Positions 1-7,200 of a DNA stretch of 47,569 bases are shown piece after piece. Both the position numbers and the translations under genes were made by a program. The stretch is from Spirochaetota bacterium (GTDB lineage: Bacteria; Spirochaetota; Spirochaetia; B11-G9). Positions within the stretch are counted from its first letter, which is position 1, and each line of letters begins with the position of its first letter. Where the stretch lies: NCBI GenBank assembly GCA_024280415.1, contig JAJRQE010000160.1:1-47569 (forward strand). The letters run 5' to 3'. The notes under the pieces are model-generated. The model was not told the DNA's origin, made no database searches, and saw only the letters and a list, made by a program, of their open reading frames with translations.

Positions 1-280
1 CCCATAAACCCGGAACAACTTTTTTAATCAGTTCAGACTCTAGAATTTCCGTCCATGTAACAGCCGCTCCTATAAAGACAGCTCCATCCCTTTCTTCCAG
101 ATATTTAAGGGACTCGATACCTTTCAGATCAATTACAGTTTCCGGAGTAACAACTCCTTTATCCATTGCAATAAACAAATCTGTTCCGCCTAAAAGGAAT
201 TTAGCTTTACTGCCATACTCACTCTTTCTGGAAATGGCATCTTCTAACGTGGCAGGTTTTAAATACTTAAAGTTTTCCAC
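1..280 (-). CDS. FAD-binding subunit of a xanthine dehydrogenase/CO dehydrogenase-type molybdoenzyme (partial, N-terminal ~93 residues)
   Basis: The reading frame starts at a GTG (278-280) six bases after GGAGG (287-291) and runs off the left edge, so only the first ~93 codons are seen. The protein begins MENFKYLKPATLEDAI and has the sequence KFLLGGTDL near residue 30, matching the GGT(D/N)L FAD-pyrophosphate loop of the CoxM/XdhB family. Such subunits pass electrons from a molybdopterin subunit and [2Fe-2S] subunit to NAD. The neighbouring AllH-like gene makes a purine (xanthine/hypoxanthine) substrate the best guess, but nicotinate, CO or other substrates cannot be excluded because the large subunit is outside the window. 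It has its own likely promoter at 312-340. Confidence 0.82.
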   Translation of the reverse strand, partial: MENFKYLKPATLEDAISRKSEYGSKAKFLLGGTDLFIAMDKGVVTPETVIDLKGIESLKYLEERDGAVFIGAAVTWTEILESELIKKVVPGLW

Positions 281-311
281 ACCTGGCCTCCAATTAATTA
301 ATATTATCTAT

Positions 312-340
312 TTTATATCTGATGCTATACCAGCAGTAAA
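312..340 (-). promoter_or_regulatory. Sigma70-type promoter for the FAD-subunit gene
   Basis: On the minus strand there is a -35 TTTACT (340-335), a 17-base spacer and a -10 TATAAA (317-312), about 32 bases before the GTG start at 280. It lies in the 158-base gap after the AllH-like gene, which otherwise holds nothing recognisable. Confidence 0.5.
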
Positions 341-438
341 AACTGTGTAAAAAAATAAAAACAGGCAAACTAAATCCAAGTTTCCTGCAATATTCTCACC
401 AGAAATAAAGGAGAAGTATATCATGAATATATATTATG

Positions 439-1278
439 TCAAATTGTTTCCGGTAATTTTTTGAAATTTTCTGCTGCCCATATAAATCCTGCAAGGGTAT
501 CACTTCCGGAAGTTGAACCATGCATTAAAACATCCCGGACTGCTGCCTCAATTCCTGTTTCCGGATTGAAAAGATTCCTTCCAAACTCTAATAGATAGGC
601 AGGAAAGGAATTTTTTACGGCAAGCCGAAGCAAAGTCCTTCCACCAACCGTTGTCCTGTCAAGCGAGACAATAACAAGATCTCGATCTGTCATTTTAATA
701 CCGATCAGACTCTCAAAAAATAAGATTCCTGTAATAAAATCGTCTCCCGAAGGGGTAAAACCTATTCCCAAACCAATAAGGCCGCTAAAATCAATCAAAT
801 TATCCGAAGATACAGCTTCAGCAAATTTAAGCCTGATAATTTTATCAGCTGCTCTGGAATAAAAATTTCCGGTTTTTCCTGTAATAATCGGAGAAAACCC
901 CTCTTCGGTGGCAGTTAGTGAAAATTCTCTCCATACCTGCATAATTCTGCTAACCGGAATCAAACTGAGATTCTCTGGTAAAACACCGAACCAGACAGCT
1001 GTTTCTGAGAAAATAACCATTCTGTCCTTAAATTTAATCCCATTCGTATCCCATAAAAACTCATAACCCTTAGTTATACCTGATATCAGGGGTTTAAAAT
1101 CCAACACAGTAACAGCATAATCTGTCATATAATATGGATTATCAACAATTGATATTATTATATCCGAGGGATGAGTCAGGTTAATGACCTTTGAATAAGT
1201 AGATGCAACCATTCCCTTCCAGGATTTAGAAGGAATAAATGAACCCCTTAGGGTTGCCCTGTATATATTATTTTCCAT
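439..1278 (-). CDS. DUF2877 / AllH-like protein (oxamate carbamoyltransferase subunit family)
   Basis: A 279-residue soluble protein without membrane segments. The C-terminal half carries the family signatures GLGIGFTPSGDDFITG (about residues 169-184) and HGSTSGSDTLAG (about 254-265), which define DUF2877. The E. coli member YlbF/AllH is part of the AllFGH oxamate carbamoyltransferase of anaerobic allantoin use. The partner subunits FdrA/AllF and AllG are not in the window, so the enzyme activity is inferred from family only. The next gene on the same strand is a xanthine dehydrogenase-type subunit, which supports a purine-catabolism setting. There is no clear ribosome site before the ATG; a TATACT box ends 7 bases upstream (1286-1291), so either a leaderless message or translation from the upstream pair is possible. 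Confidence 0.75.
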   Translation of the reverse strand: MENNIYRATLRGSFIPSKSWKGMVASTYSKVINLTHPSDIIISIVDNPYYMTDYAVTVLDFKPLISGITKGYEFLWDTNGIKFKDRMVIFSETAVWFGVLPENLSLIPVSRIMQVWREFSLTATEEGFSPIITGKTGNFYSRAADKIIRLKFAEAVSSDNLIDFSGLIGLGIGFTPSGDDFITGILFFESLIGIKMTDRDLVIVSLDRTTVGGRTLLRLAVKNSFPAYLLEFGRNLFNPETGIEAAVRDVLMHGSTSGSDTLAGFIWAAENFKKLPETI

Positions 1279-1307
1279 TACAGACAGTATATAAAAAAGG
1301 CTGAATA

Positions 1308-1757
1308 TTAACTAAAAAACAATTGTGTTATTGCCTTGGACCATCTTTCCGGGTAGGGAATTCTAAATGCTGCTCTGTCTTTTTCACCATTATTATTAAT
1401 AAAATTGATTGCTACAATATTGCCGTACATATTTTTACCTTTAAAATCATCTGTAGCTGTTATTGAGGTTATTTGCTTACCACTTATAAATAATTCCAGT
1501 TTAGTGTACCTGGCACGATAATAAAGACCTTTTCCTGATAGAGCCAAAGCTCCAATACTTTTTAAAGGCTTTTCCTCAGCAGATTCCACACCATAAAAAT
1601 GAACGTTATAACCGCTTAGGACTATATTACTTTCACCTAATTTATTACGGAGTCTTTTTGCTTCCATATTTCTAACATAAGAAATTGTTAATACAATTCC
1701 CATAAACACTGCACCAACCAAGAGGGTGGATATATTTCCACTATTCAATAGATTCAT
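1308..1757 (-). CDS. Small membrane-anchored protein of unknown function
   Basis: I do not recognise a named family. The 149-residue protein has one N-terminal membrane segment (about residues 11-28, TLLVGAVFMGIVLTISYV), then a basic stretch (KRLRNK) and a ~110-residue soluble part rich in beta-type sequence. The pattern GVESAEEKPLKSIGALALSGKGLYYR... resembles a PH/GRAM-like fold, but this is only an impression. The charge distribution puts the soluble part in the cytoplasm. It follows the 1777-2163 gene by 19 bases and is very likely co-transcribed with it. Confidence 0.6.
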   Translation of the reverse strand: MNLLNSGNISTLLVGAVFMGIVLTISYVRNMEAKRLRNKLGESNIVLSGYNVHFYGVESAEEKPLKSIGALALSGKGLYYRARYTKLELFISGKQITSITATDDFKGKNMYGNIVAINFINNNGEKDRAAFRIPYPERWSKAITQLFFS

Positions 1758-1776
1758 AAATTCACCTTTCCTTCAT

Positions 1777-2163
1777 TTACTCAAATCTCATTTTAGCCAG
1801 ATAACGTATAACACGCCATCTTACAATAGTATGAAATATCCCTTTTTCTGACCCAAGTTCTTTCATAAAAGAATCTGCAATCGCCTCATTAGTCATGTTT
1901 TGCTTTTTCTGTGCAGCAATATGGCCAGAGTTTCGTTCAAGTATTTTTTTAATTGAATTCTGATCATTATCCCTAATCATTGAAAATGATATTAGCACAA
2001 TAATAATAGACAGACCGACAGTTATACTTATGTCATATTCTGTACTCTTTACCAGTAATCTTAAAAATGAATCAGGGTTACCTGCATTAAAAATCAGATA
2101 AAAATCTACCATCATAATTATTGCCAGTAAAAAATATAGAAATTTCCGTATTGATGCAGACAT
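1777..2163 (-). CDS. Small two-segment membrane protein, unknown function
   Basis: The protein has 128 residues with two predicted membrane helices (about 9-27 and 45-63) followed by a ~65-residue charged tail. The start chosen is the ATG at 2163, because GGAGG (2169-2173) lies 5 bases upstream; the TTG one codon earlier would be too close. It forms a two-gene unit with the downstream anchored protein at 1308-1757. Nothing in the sequence indicates a function. Confidence 0.6.
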   Translation of the reverse strand: MSASIRKFLYFLLAIIMMVDFYLIFNAGNPDSFLRLLVKSTEYDISITVGLSIIIVLISFSMIRDNDQNSIKKILERNSGHIAAQKKQNMTNEAIADSFMKELGSEKGIFHTIVRWRVIRYLAKMRFE

Positions 2164-2205
2164 CAAATCCTCCAGTTTTACACTTGTTTTCCACCGTATC
2201 CTATA

Positions 2206-2246
2206 TTAAAAAAAAGAAATGAGACAGTATCAACTGTCTCATTTCT
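2206..2246 (-). terminator. Rho-independent terminator of the nucleobase permease gene
   Basis: There is a 13-base-pair perfect stem (AGAAATGAGACAG at 2215-2227 with its complement at 2234-2246) and a 6-base loop. On the minus strand it is followed by a run of T (2207-2214). It lies 34 bases past the stop of the permease gene and separates it from the two small membrane-protein genes. Confidence 0.9.
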
Positions 2247-2279
2247 GTAAATTATTTTTTGATAAGAGAGAATACTTAT

Positions 2280-3794
2280 TTAAGAAATAACTCTTTCTTC
2301 ACCAATTGCCATTTTAGCCCATTCAGCTTCTGCTTTTTCCCAGGCTTCATCACTGGCTTCATTATCCCAGTATTCAAGACCACGTTCTGCCCTGGTTGCA
2401 CCAGGAAGAGTATTATCAAGAATAATTGCAATAATTGCAGTTACAGCCATACCTGTTGTAAGAATAGTCTGAAGAATACTGCCGAGGATATTAACAGCAC
2501 TACCAGCTTCACCCCAGCTAATTGCTGCTGAACTGAAATGTGCAGGAAAACTTAATCCGGCAAAAAACGCAAGCCCAACAATAAAAAGGTTTCTTGAGTT
2601 ATTAAGGTTTGTAAACTGCAGGTTGGAGAGACCAACAGCAGAGATAAGACCAAACATAGCAACAAACATTGCACCAATTACAGGCTGCGGCAGTGTTGCA
2701 AGAGAAGCACCAAACTTACCGAACATTGGAAGGATAAGCATAATTACAGCACCAGCTCTTATTACACGCCGGCTTGCCACGTGAGTAAGACCAATTGAAC
2801 CGATATTTTCTGAATATGAAGTAGTTCCATTACCTGTCTGGAGCAAACTTGCCACTAAACAACCAAGCCCTTCAGCACCAAGACCCCTGGAGATCATTTT
2901 TGCTGTTGGAACAGGAGCTTCTGCCATTCTTGCACATGAATAATAGTCACCAATTGATTCAACCATAGAACCAAGATAACCTGCAAGCATACCCAGGGAA
3001 CCTGCAAGAGTAATTGCGTTCAGTGTTGGGAATCCCCATTTAAAAGGTATCATATGTCGCAGAGAGAACCATGGAGCTGTTCTAATAAGTTCAACACCAC
3101 TTGTCAAGTTAGCAGGGTTTCCTTCAGGAATCCATCCTGCAAGGGTTCCAATAAGGGAAAGAATCCAACCGGTAAGAATTGCAAGAAGAACAGGAAAAAG
3201 CATGAAAATCTTGGATTTTCGTGAGAATACCTGTGAATAAAGGATCATTGCTACCAGCGTAATAATAGAAATTGTCCAGTTTCCAGCCATCCATGGAGCA
3301 CCAATACCATAAAGAGCTAGTCCAATCATTGCAATAGTCGGAGCAATAACAAGGGGGGAGATTACTTTCTTTACAATACCCATAAGACCTGTATAACCAA
3401 GTACGATTTCAAATACAGATGCAAACATTACTGCTGCACTTACCTGCTGAATCATTACCTGCCAGCCAAGACCCTCAGCTGCAACCATACCAACGATAGC
3501 AAACATTGGACCTAGAAAAGAGAAAGTACCACCCTGAATAATCGGCAATCTGTTTCCCAGGGGAGACTGCTGAATTAAGGTTGTAATTCCTGAAGCAAAA
3601 AACATTGTCGAAATAAGCAAAGCCATCTCTGTTTGAGGCATGCCCATTGCGCCACCAGTTATAAAAGGGATCAGTACAGTCGCACCAAACATAGTCAGAT
3701 ACTGCTGAAGCCCCAGAAGAATTGCAAGACCCATTTTTGGCTTGCTACCGATAGGATAAATTACCCAACCGGTATGTTGTCCGTTTTCGCTCAT
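2280..3794 (-). CDS. Nucleobase:cation symporter-2 (uracil/xanthine permease family)
   Basis: The 504-residue polytopic protein has about 12-14 membrane segments. It has the NCS2 signatures GGTFSFLGPMFAI near residue 87 and the substrate-motif region NGTTSYSENIGSIGLTHVASR near 320, followed by a QPVIGAMFVAMFG helix. These proteins import uracil, xanthine or uric acid with protons or sodium. The gene lies directly downstream of beta-ureidopropionase on the same strand, which favours a pyrimidine substrate, although the neighbouring purine genes leave xanthine open. GGAGG sits 4 bases before the ATG. A strong terminator follows. The C-terminal ~40 residues are charged and cytoplasmic. Confidence 0.9.
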   Translation of the reverse strand: MSENGQHTGWVIYPIGSKPKMGLAILLGLQQYLTMFGATVLIPFITGGAMGMPQTEMALLISTMFFASGITTLIQQSPLGNRLPIIQGGTFSFLGPMFAIVGMVAAEGLGWQVMIQQVSAAVMFASVFEIVLGYTGLMGIVKKVISPLVIAPTIAMIGLALYGIGAPWMAGNWTISIITLVAMILYSQVFSRKSKIFMLFPVLLAILTGWILSLIGTLAGWIPEGNPANLTSGVELIRTAPWFSLRHMIPFKWGFPTLNAITLAGSLGMLAGYLGSMVESIGDYYSCARMAEAPVPTAKMISRGLGAEGLGCLVASLLQTGNGTTSYSENIGSIGLTHVASRRVIRAGAVIMLILPMFGKFGASLATLPQPVIGAMFVAMFGLISAVGLSNLQFTNLNNSRNLFIVGLAFFAGLSFPAHFSSAAISWGEAGSAVNILGSILQTILTTGMAVTAIIAIILDNTLPGATRAERGLEYWDNEASDEAWEKAEAEWAKMAIGEERVIS

Positions 3795-3879
3795 ATTTCC
3801 TCCATATTTTCATTGAGCAGCGGCTTTTGTGTAACACACCCACCACTGTCTCAAATTTACCATTATTATTCAGCCTTCT

Positions 3880-4743
3880 TTACGGTTGACAGATTTCACC
3901 ATACATTTCAGGTCGTCTGTCTCTAAAGAACTGCCATCCATCTCTTACCTCTCTAATCATTTCAAGATCAAGGTCTGCAACTACAACTTCAGTATTCTCT
4001 CTTGAACCTTTAACCATAATCTTTCCAAGTGGATCTACAAAGTAACTTGAACCATAAAACTGCCCAAATTCCCAGGGCTTCTCAGTACCGACCCTGTTGT
4101 TTGCACCAATAAATACACCATTTGCAACTGCCTGTGCAGGCTGTTCAAGTTCCCATAAATACTCAGATTTCCCCGCAACTGTTGCAGAAGGATTAAAAAG
4201 AATCTCTGCACCATTTAATGCAAGGCATCTGGCAGATTCCGGAAAATGTCTGTCATAACAGATAAAAATGCCGATTTTAGCATATGCTGTCTGAAATACT
4301 GGAAACCCCATATTACCTGGTTTAAAGTAAAATTTCTCCCAAAAGCCAGGCCATGTATGTGGAATTTGTATTTTCCTCATCTTGCCGAGATAGGATCCAT
4401 CAGCATCAATAACAGCAGCAGTGTTATAGTAGATACCTTCCTGAGCTTTTTCATAAACAGGGACAACCATAACCATATTATATTTTTTTGCATATTCGGC
4501 CATTCTTTCTGTAGTCGGACCCGGTACCGGTTCTGCGGATTCATACCATTTTATATCCTGCTCTGCACAAAAATAGGGCCCGTAAAAAATTTCCTGAAGG
4601 CAAAGGATCTGAACTCTCTTTTCTCCGGCTTCTTCAATAAGAGGAATATGTTTCTGTATCATTGCCTCTTTAATTTCAGCAACAGTACCATCGTGTTTTG
4701 GATTTGAAGCCTGAATATGTGCGCATTTAACGATTCTTGCCAT
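3880..4743 (-). CDS. Beta-ureidopropionase / N-carbamoyl-beta-alanine amidohydrolase (nitrilase superfamily)
   Basis: This is a 287-residue carbon-nitrogen hydrolase with the full catalytic triad: Glu51 (LQEIFYG), Lys124 (MRKIQIPH) and Cys162 (FICYDRHFPE). The Cys region and the C-terminal WQFFRDRRPEMYG match beta-ureidopropionase and N-carbamoyl amidohydrolase relatives better than plain nitrilases. The enzyme would hydrolyse N-carbamoyl-beta-alanine (from uracil) or its methyl form (from thymine) to the beta-amino acid, CO2 and ammonia, the last step after PreTA and dihydropyrimidinase, both present here. An agmatine-related N-carbamoylputrescine amidase is the main alternative; the pyrimidine setting argues against it. 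It shares its promoter with the downstream permease, 85 bases away. Confidence 0.88.
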   Translation of the reverse strand: MARIVKCAHIQASNPKHDGTVAEIKEAMIQKHIPLIEEAGEKRVQILCLQEIFYGPYFCAEQDIKWYESAEPVPGPTTERMAEYAKKYNMVMVVPVYEKAQEGIYYNTAAVIDADGSYLGKMRKIQIPHTWPGFWEKFYFKPGNMGFPVFQTAYAKIGIFICYDRHFPESARCLALNGAEILFNPSATVAGKSEYLWELEQPAQAVANGVFIGANNRVGTEKPWEFGQFYGSSYFVDPLGKIMVKGSRENTEVVVADLDLEMIREVRDGWQFFRDRRPEMYGEICQP

Positions 4744-4780
4744 TTAGTACTCCTGTGTAATGATTAAATTGTAAAGATAG

Positions 4781-4810
4781 ATTATAGCCCCCGTTTTTAT
4801 CTTAAGTCAA
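4781..4810 (-). promoter_or_regulatory. Strong sigma70-type promoter for the amidohydrolase-permease unit
   Basis: Minus strand: -35 TTGACT (4810-4805), 18-base spacer, perfect -10 TATAAT (4786-4781). It is 38 bases before the ATG, with CAGGAG just before the start. The spacer holds a G5 run. Confidence 0.75.
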
Positions 4811-4850
4811 GGAAAAATTTTTTCTATAACTCCTAAAGGAAGCCTCCACT

Positions 4851-5279
4851 TCAATCCAGTGGGTTTATCCATTCCAGACCCGCAAACCGGGAGAAATCCC
4901 TGTCAGTCGTAACCCAGATACACCCGTATTCCATTGCAATGGCTGCAAAATAAGCATCCGGTATTAAATTCCCTTTAGCTCCCGATTTCCTGCAAAGATC
5001 AGTAAAAATCTTCCAGTGCCTGGAACCCGGGGTAATTTCCACACTATTTGTAAAGTTAATAATTGATTCAATAAAAGAAAGAGCTGTTTCAATTTCCGAT
5101 GGTGGATTAAATACTTTGGGATGTGTCACAACCCTAAGGAATCCACTCAATACAAGACTGGAAAAGCCAAAGGATTTATTTCCCTGAACACTTTTTTCAA
5201 TAAACCCGATAATTTTAGAATGATTAGGAGAGTCCTCCCTATGAGCATATAAAAGAATATTAACGTCGAAAAGATACAA
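4851..5279 (-). CDS. vapC: VapC-family PIN-domain toxin ribonuclease
   Basis: A 142-residue PIN domain. Acidic residues expected to bind the metal are Asp5 (MYLFDVN), Asp112 (LIPDAYFAAIA) and Asp130 (VTTDRDFSRF). The LVLSGFLRVVTHPKVF segment is typical of the subgroup ending WVNPL/WINPL; it lacks the Glu that other VapC groups have at that point. VapC toxins cut RNA, often initiator tRNA, when freed from their antitoxin. The start is a TTG at 5279, six bases after a GGAGGG that lies in the end of the antitoxin gene. The two genes are two bases apart, so translation is probably coupled. Confidence 0.88.
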   Translation of the reverse strand: MYLFDVNILLYAHREDSPNHSKIIGFIEKSVQGNKSFGFSSLVLSGFLRVVTHPKVFNPPSEIETALSFIESIINFTNSVEITPGSRHWKIFTDLCRKSGAKGNLIPDAYFAAIAMEYGCIWVTTDRDFSRFAGLEWINPLD

Positions 5280-5281
5280 AT

Positions 5282-5518
5282 TCAGCCCTCCATCAGCTCA
5301 TGGAGAGCGGCTGAATCATCCAGATCAACTCCAGGCAACAATCCTTCCCCTTTAAATGTTACAATCCTATCTGCAGCTGGTTCTGTTTTTTCTCTCTTAC
5401 TGAATAATTTTTCTCTTAAAGCCTCTTCTATAACTGCAGTCAAAGTACTTTCACTCTCCAGAGCAGTTTTTTTTGCCAGGGTCAAAAGATTGTCATCAAT
5501 ACGTATTGTCGTTCGCAT
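5282..5518 (-). CDS. vapB: VapB-family ribbon-helix-helix antitoxin
   Basis: The 78-residue protein starts MRTTIRIDDNLL, a typical ribbon-helix-helix DNA-binding end. A helix (TLTAVIEEALREKL) and an acidic tail that would wrap the toxin follow. I chose the ATG at 5518 rather than an earlier in-frame Met because the RHH motif starts there. There is no ribosome-binding site; the -10 box ends at 5525, so transcription should start at or next to the ATG, giving a leaderless message. Two direct repeats cover the promoter and suggest autoregulation. Confidence 0.85.
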   Translation of the reverse strand: MRTTIRIDDNLLTLAKKTALESESTLTAVIEEALREKLFSKREKTEPAADRIVTFKGEGLLPGVDLDDSAALHELMEG

Positions 5519-5524
5519 ATCTAA

Positions 5525-5574
5525 AATATACGCCTGCTGCATCAATATGTCAAGTTGATACATCAATATGTCAA
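5525..5574 (-). promoter_or_regulatory. vapBC promoter overlapping a two-copy operator
   Basis: The 14-base sequence TTGACATATTGATG (minus strand) occurs twice, at 5574-5561 and 5553-5540, exactly 21 bases (two helical turns) apart. The promoter-proximal copy supplies the -35 TTGACA (5553-5548); a 17-base spacer leads to -10 TATATT (5530-5525). A TTGAT-GT-ATCAA dyad (5555-5566) bridges the two copies. The arrangement fits cooperative binding by the RHH antitoxin. Confidence 0.7.
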
Positions 5575-5669
5575 AAGACTTCTGGATTCTAATCCTGAAT
5601 TTTACTCTATTGACTCTTATTAAAGGGATTGATATTCATTAATAGAATTAATTACTACAGGAAGATAAT

Positions 5670-6578
5670 TTGACAGATAAAAAAAGTTTCCAAATGCCTG
5701 TACTTCCCCTTGTAATGACAGGAATCATGATAATATGGGCAACCTTTTTTCCAATTATAAAATTTATTGTAGTGGATATGGATCCTCTTGTTCTCTCCTT
5801 TTACAGATATTTTCTGGGGTTTATTCCTCTGACACCATTCTTCATTTCCGAAATACGAAAACAGGCAAGAAGACCCTCACCTGGTGAAGTTATTATTATA
5901 TCCCTGCTTGGATTTATTGGAATTAGTATTTTCTCAGTTGGATTATTCTATGGTATAAAGCTGTCAACAGCCATAAACGGAGCACTCCTTACCAATACAC
6001 AACCCATATTCACTGCACTTCTGGGACCAATTCTCATTGCAGAAGCATTATCAAGAAGGAAAACAGCAGGTATTCTGGTTGGAATTACGGGAATGATTCT
6101 GGTAGTTACAAATGGGAATTTCAGAACCATTGAAGTGGGTGGAACTGCAGTTATAGGGAACCTGCTTCTAACCGGAGCCTCACTTGTATTAAGCCTTTAC
6201 AGTATGCTTATTAAAAAATATATAAAGAAATATGGAAGTATAATTCCCACATGGATATCAATGGTATCCGGTACATTGTTTATTATGATAATTAATATCT
6301 TCAGAAATCAAAGCCCTCTGCAGTTATTATCTCTTCCTGCACCTTCTATTATTCTGGTTTTATATCTGGGTTTTATTGGAACATCCCTTACATATCTCCT
6401 GTTTAACAGGGCACTCAGCCAGATGACAGTTACATCTGCGACATCCTACAAATTGCTTATTCCCGTATTTGGTTTAATTTTTGCAGTTATTTTTATTGGT
6501 GAGCAACCGGGAATTACCACGCTAATAGGAATTTTTATTGTAGTAAGCTCTGTTTATATTATTCAAAAGAAAATCTGA
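5670..6578 (+). CDS. EamA/DMT-family transporter
   Basis: The 302-residue protein has ten membrane segments arranged as two EamA repeats. The first contains WATFFPIIKFIVVDMDPLVLSFYRYFLG and the second WISMVSGTLFIM...FNRALSQMTVTSATSY...IGEQPGITTLIGIFIV. Drug/metabolite transporters of this kind export amino acids or other metabolites; the substrate cannot be read here. The start is a TTG at 5670 with AGGAAG 5 bases upstream. It is divergent from vapBC and is followed by ~220 bases before the MarR gene. Confidence 0.85.
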   Translation: MTDKKSFQMPVLPLVMTGIMIIWATFFPIIKFIVVDMDPLVLSFYRYFLGFIPLTPFFISEIRKQARRPSPGEVIIISLLGFIGISIFSVGLFYGIKLSTAINGALLTNTQPIFTALLGPILIAEALSRRKTAGILVGITGMILVVTNGNFRTIEVGGTAVIGNLLLTGASLVLSLYSMLIKKYIKKYGSIIPTWISMVSGTLFIMIINIFRNQSPLQLLSLPAPSIILVLYLGFIGTSLTYLLFNRALSQMTVTSATSYKLLIPVFGLIFAVIFIGEQPGITTLIGIFIVVSSVYIIQKKI

Positions 6579-6683
6579 AATAATATATTGTCATATTCCG
6601 TCAAGTCATAATTCATGAACTGAGTTTATTGTTTTGTTCGATGGAAATCAATTATTGTTCGTAAGTTATCCTTATAATTGGAA

Positions 6684-6718
6684 TTGACATTTTTTTAATA
6701 TTTAGTTAGATTTCTAAC
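6684..6718 (+). promoter_or_regulatory. Promoter with a MarR/SlyA-type palindrome over the -10 (marR-MATE unit)
   Basis: A -35 TTGACA (6684-6689) and -10 TAGATT (6707-6712) are 17 bases apart. The perfect dyad GTTAGA-TT-TCTAAC (6705-6718) covers the -10 and resembles the TTAG...CTAA core bound by SlyA/MarR proteins. This suggests self-repression by the downstream MarR protein. Confidence 0.65.
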
Positions 6719-6798
6719 AGTTATATTTCAAACCATATAGGGATGATAGTCTGGACAGAAATTTTATAATTCTACTTCTAAAAACACTTCCTCATCTT

Positions 6799-7197
6799 AT
6801 GTATAAGCTTTTCCATGATCTGAAAAATATTGATCATACAGATTCATCAATCAGTCTAAATAAAACACAAAAGAAAACACTTCTTATTCTCTACACAGAA
6901 AATAACTCCAACATGACACTGCTCTGCAGGATGATGAATATGGAAAAGGGTTCCTATACTTCTGTTATTGACAGTCTAATAGAAAAGACGCTTGTTTCCA
7001 GAGAAAGAGACAAGCAGGACAGGAGAAAGGTGTATATCCAGCTAAGCAAAAAAGGAAAGAGTCTGGTAGAAAATGAAATTGAAAATATACGTGTAAAACT
7101 GGAAGATAAGCTTGAAGTTCTGTCGGCAGAGGATCTTACCCGCTTTGTTAATGCAATAGATGATCTGAACGATATTACAAACAAGCTTAAGGGATAA
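6799..7197 (+). CDS. MarR-family transcriptional regulator
   Basis: A winged-helix protein: helix-turn-helix MTLLCRMMNMEKGSYTSVIDSLIEKTLVSR and wing RDKQDRRKVYIQLSKKGKSLV, then a dimerisation helix. The ATG at 6799 gives 132 residues but has no ribosome site and cuts the first helix. The frame stays open upstream to a TAA at 6715 and encodes SLDRNFIILLLKTLPHL, which looks like the missing first helix. No ATG, GTG or TTG exists there; CTG at 6751 follows AGGG (6739-6742). A one-base loss near the out-of-frame ATG at 6743 would also explain it. The TAA stop is 3 bases before the MATE gene. Confidence 0.85.
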   Translation: MYKLFHDLKNIDHTDSSISLNKTQKKTLLILYTENNSNMTLLCRMMNMEKGSYTSVIDSLIEKTLVSRERDKQDRRKVYIQLSKKGKSLVENEIENIRVKLEDKLEVLSAEDLTRFVNAIDDLNDITNKLKG

Positions 7198-7200
7198 AAC

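Noticed and set aside
4246-4707. 153-codon open frame on the plus strand inside the beta-ureidopropionase gene
   Set aside because: Antisense to a gene with an intact catalytic triad; the predicted protein resembles no family and is rich in Phe/Ser/Asn as expected of a reverse reading.
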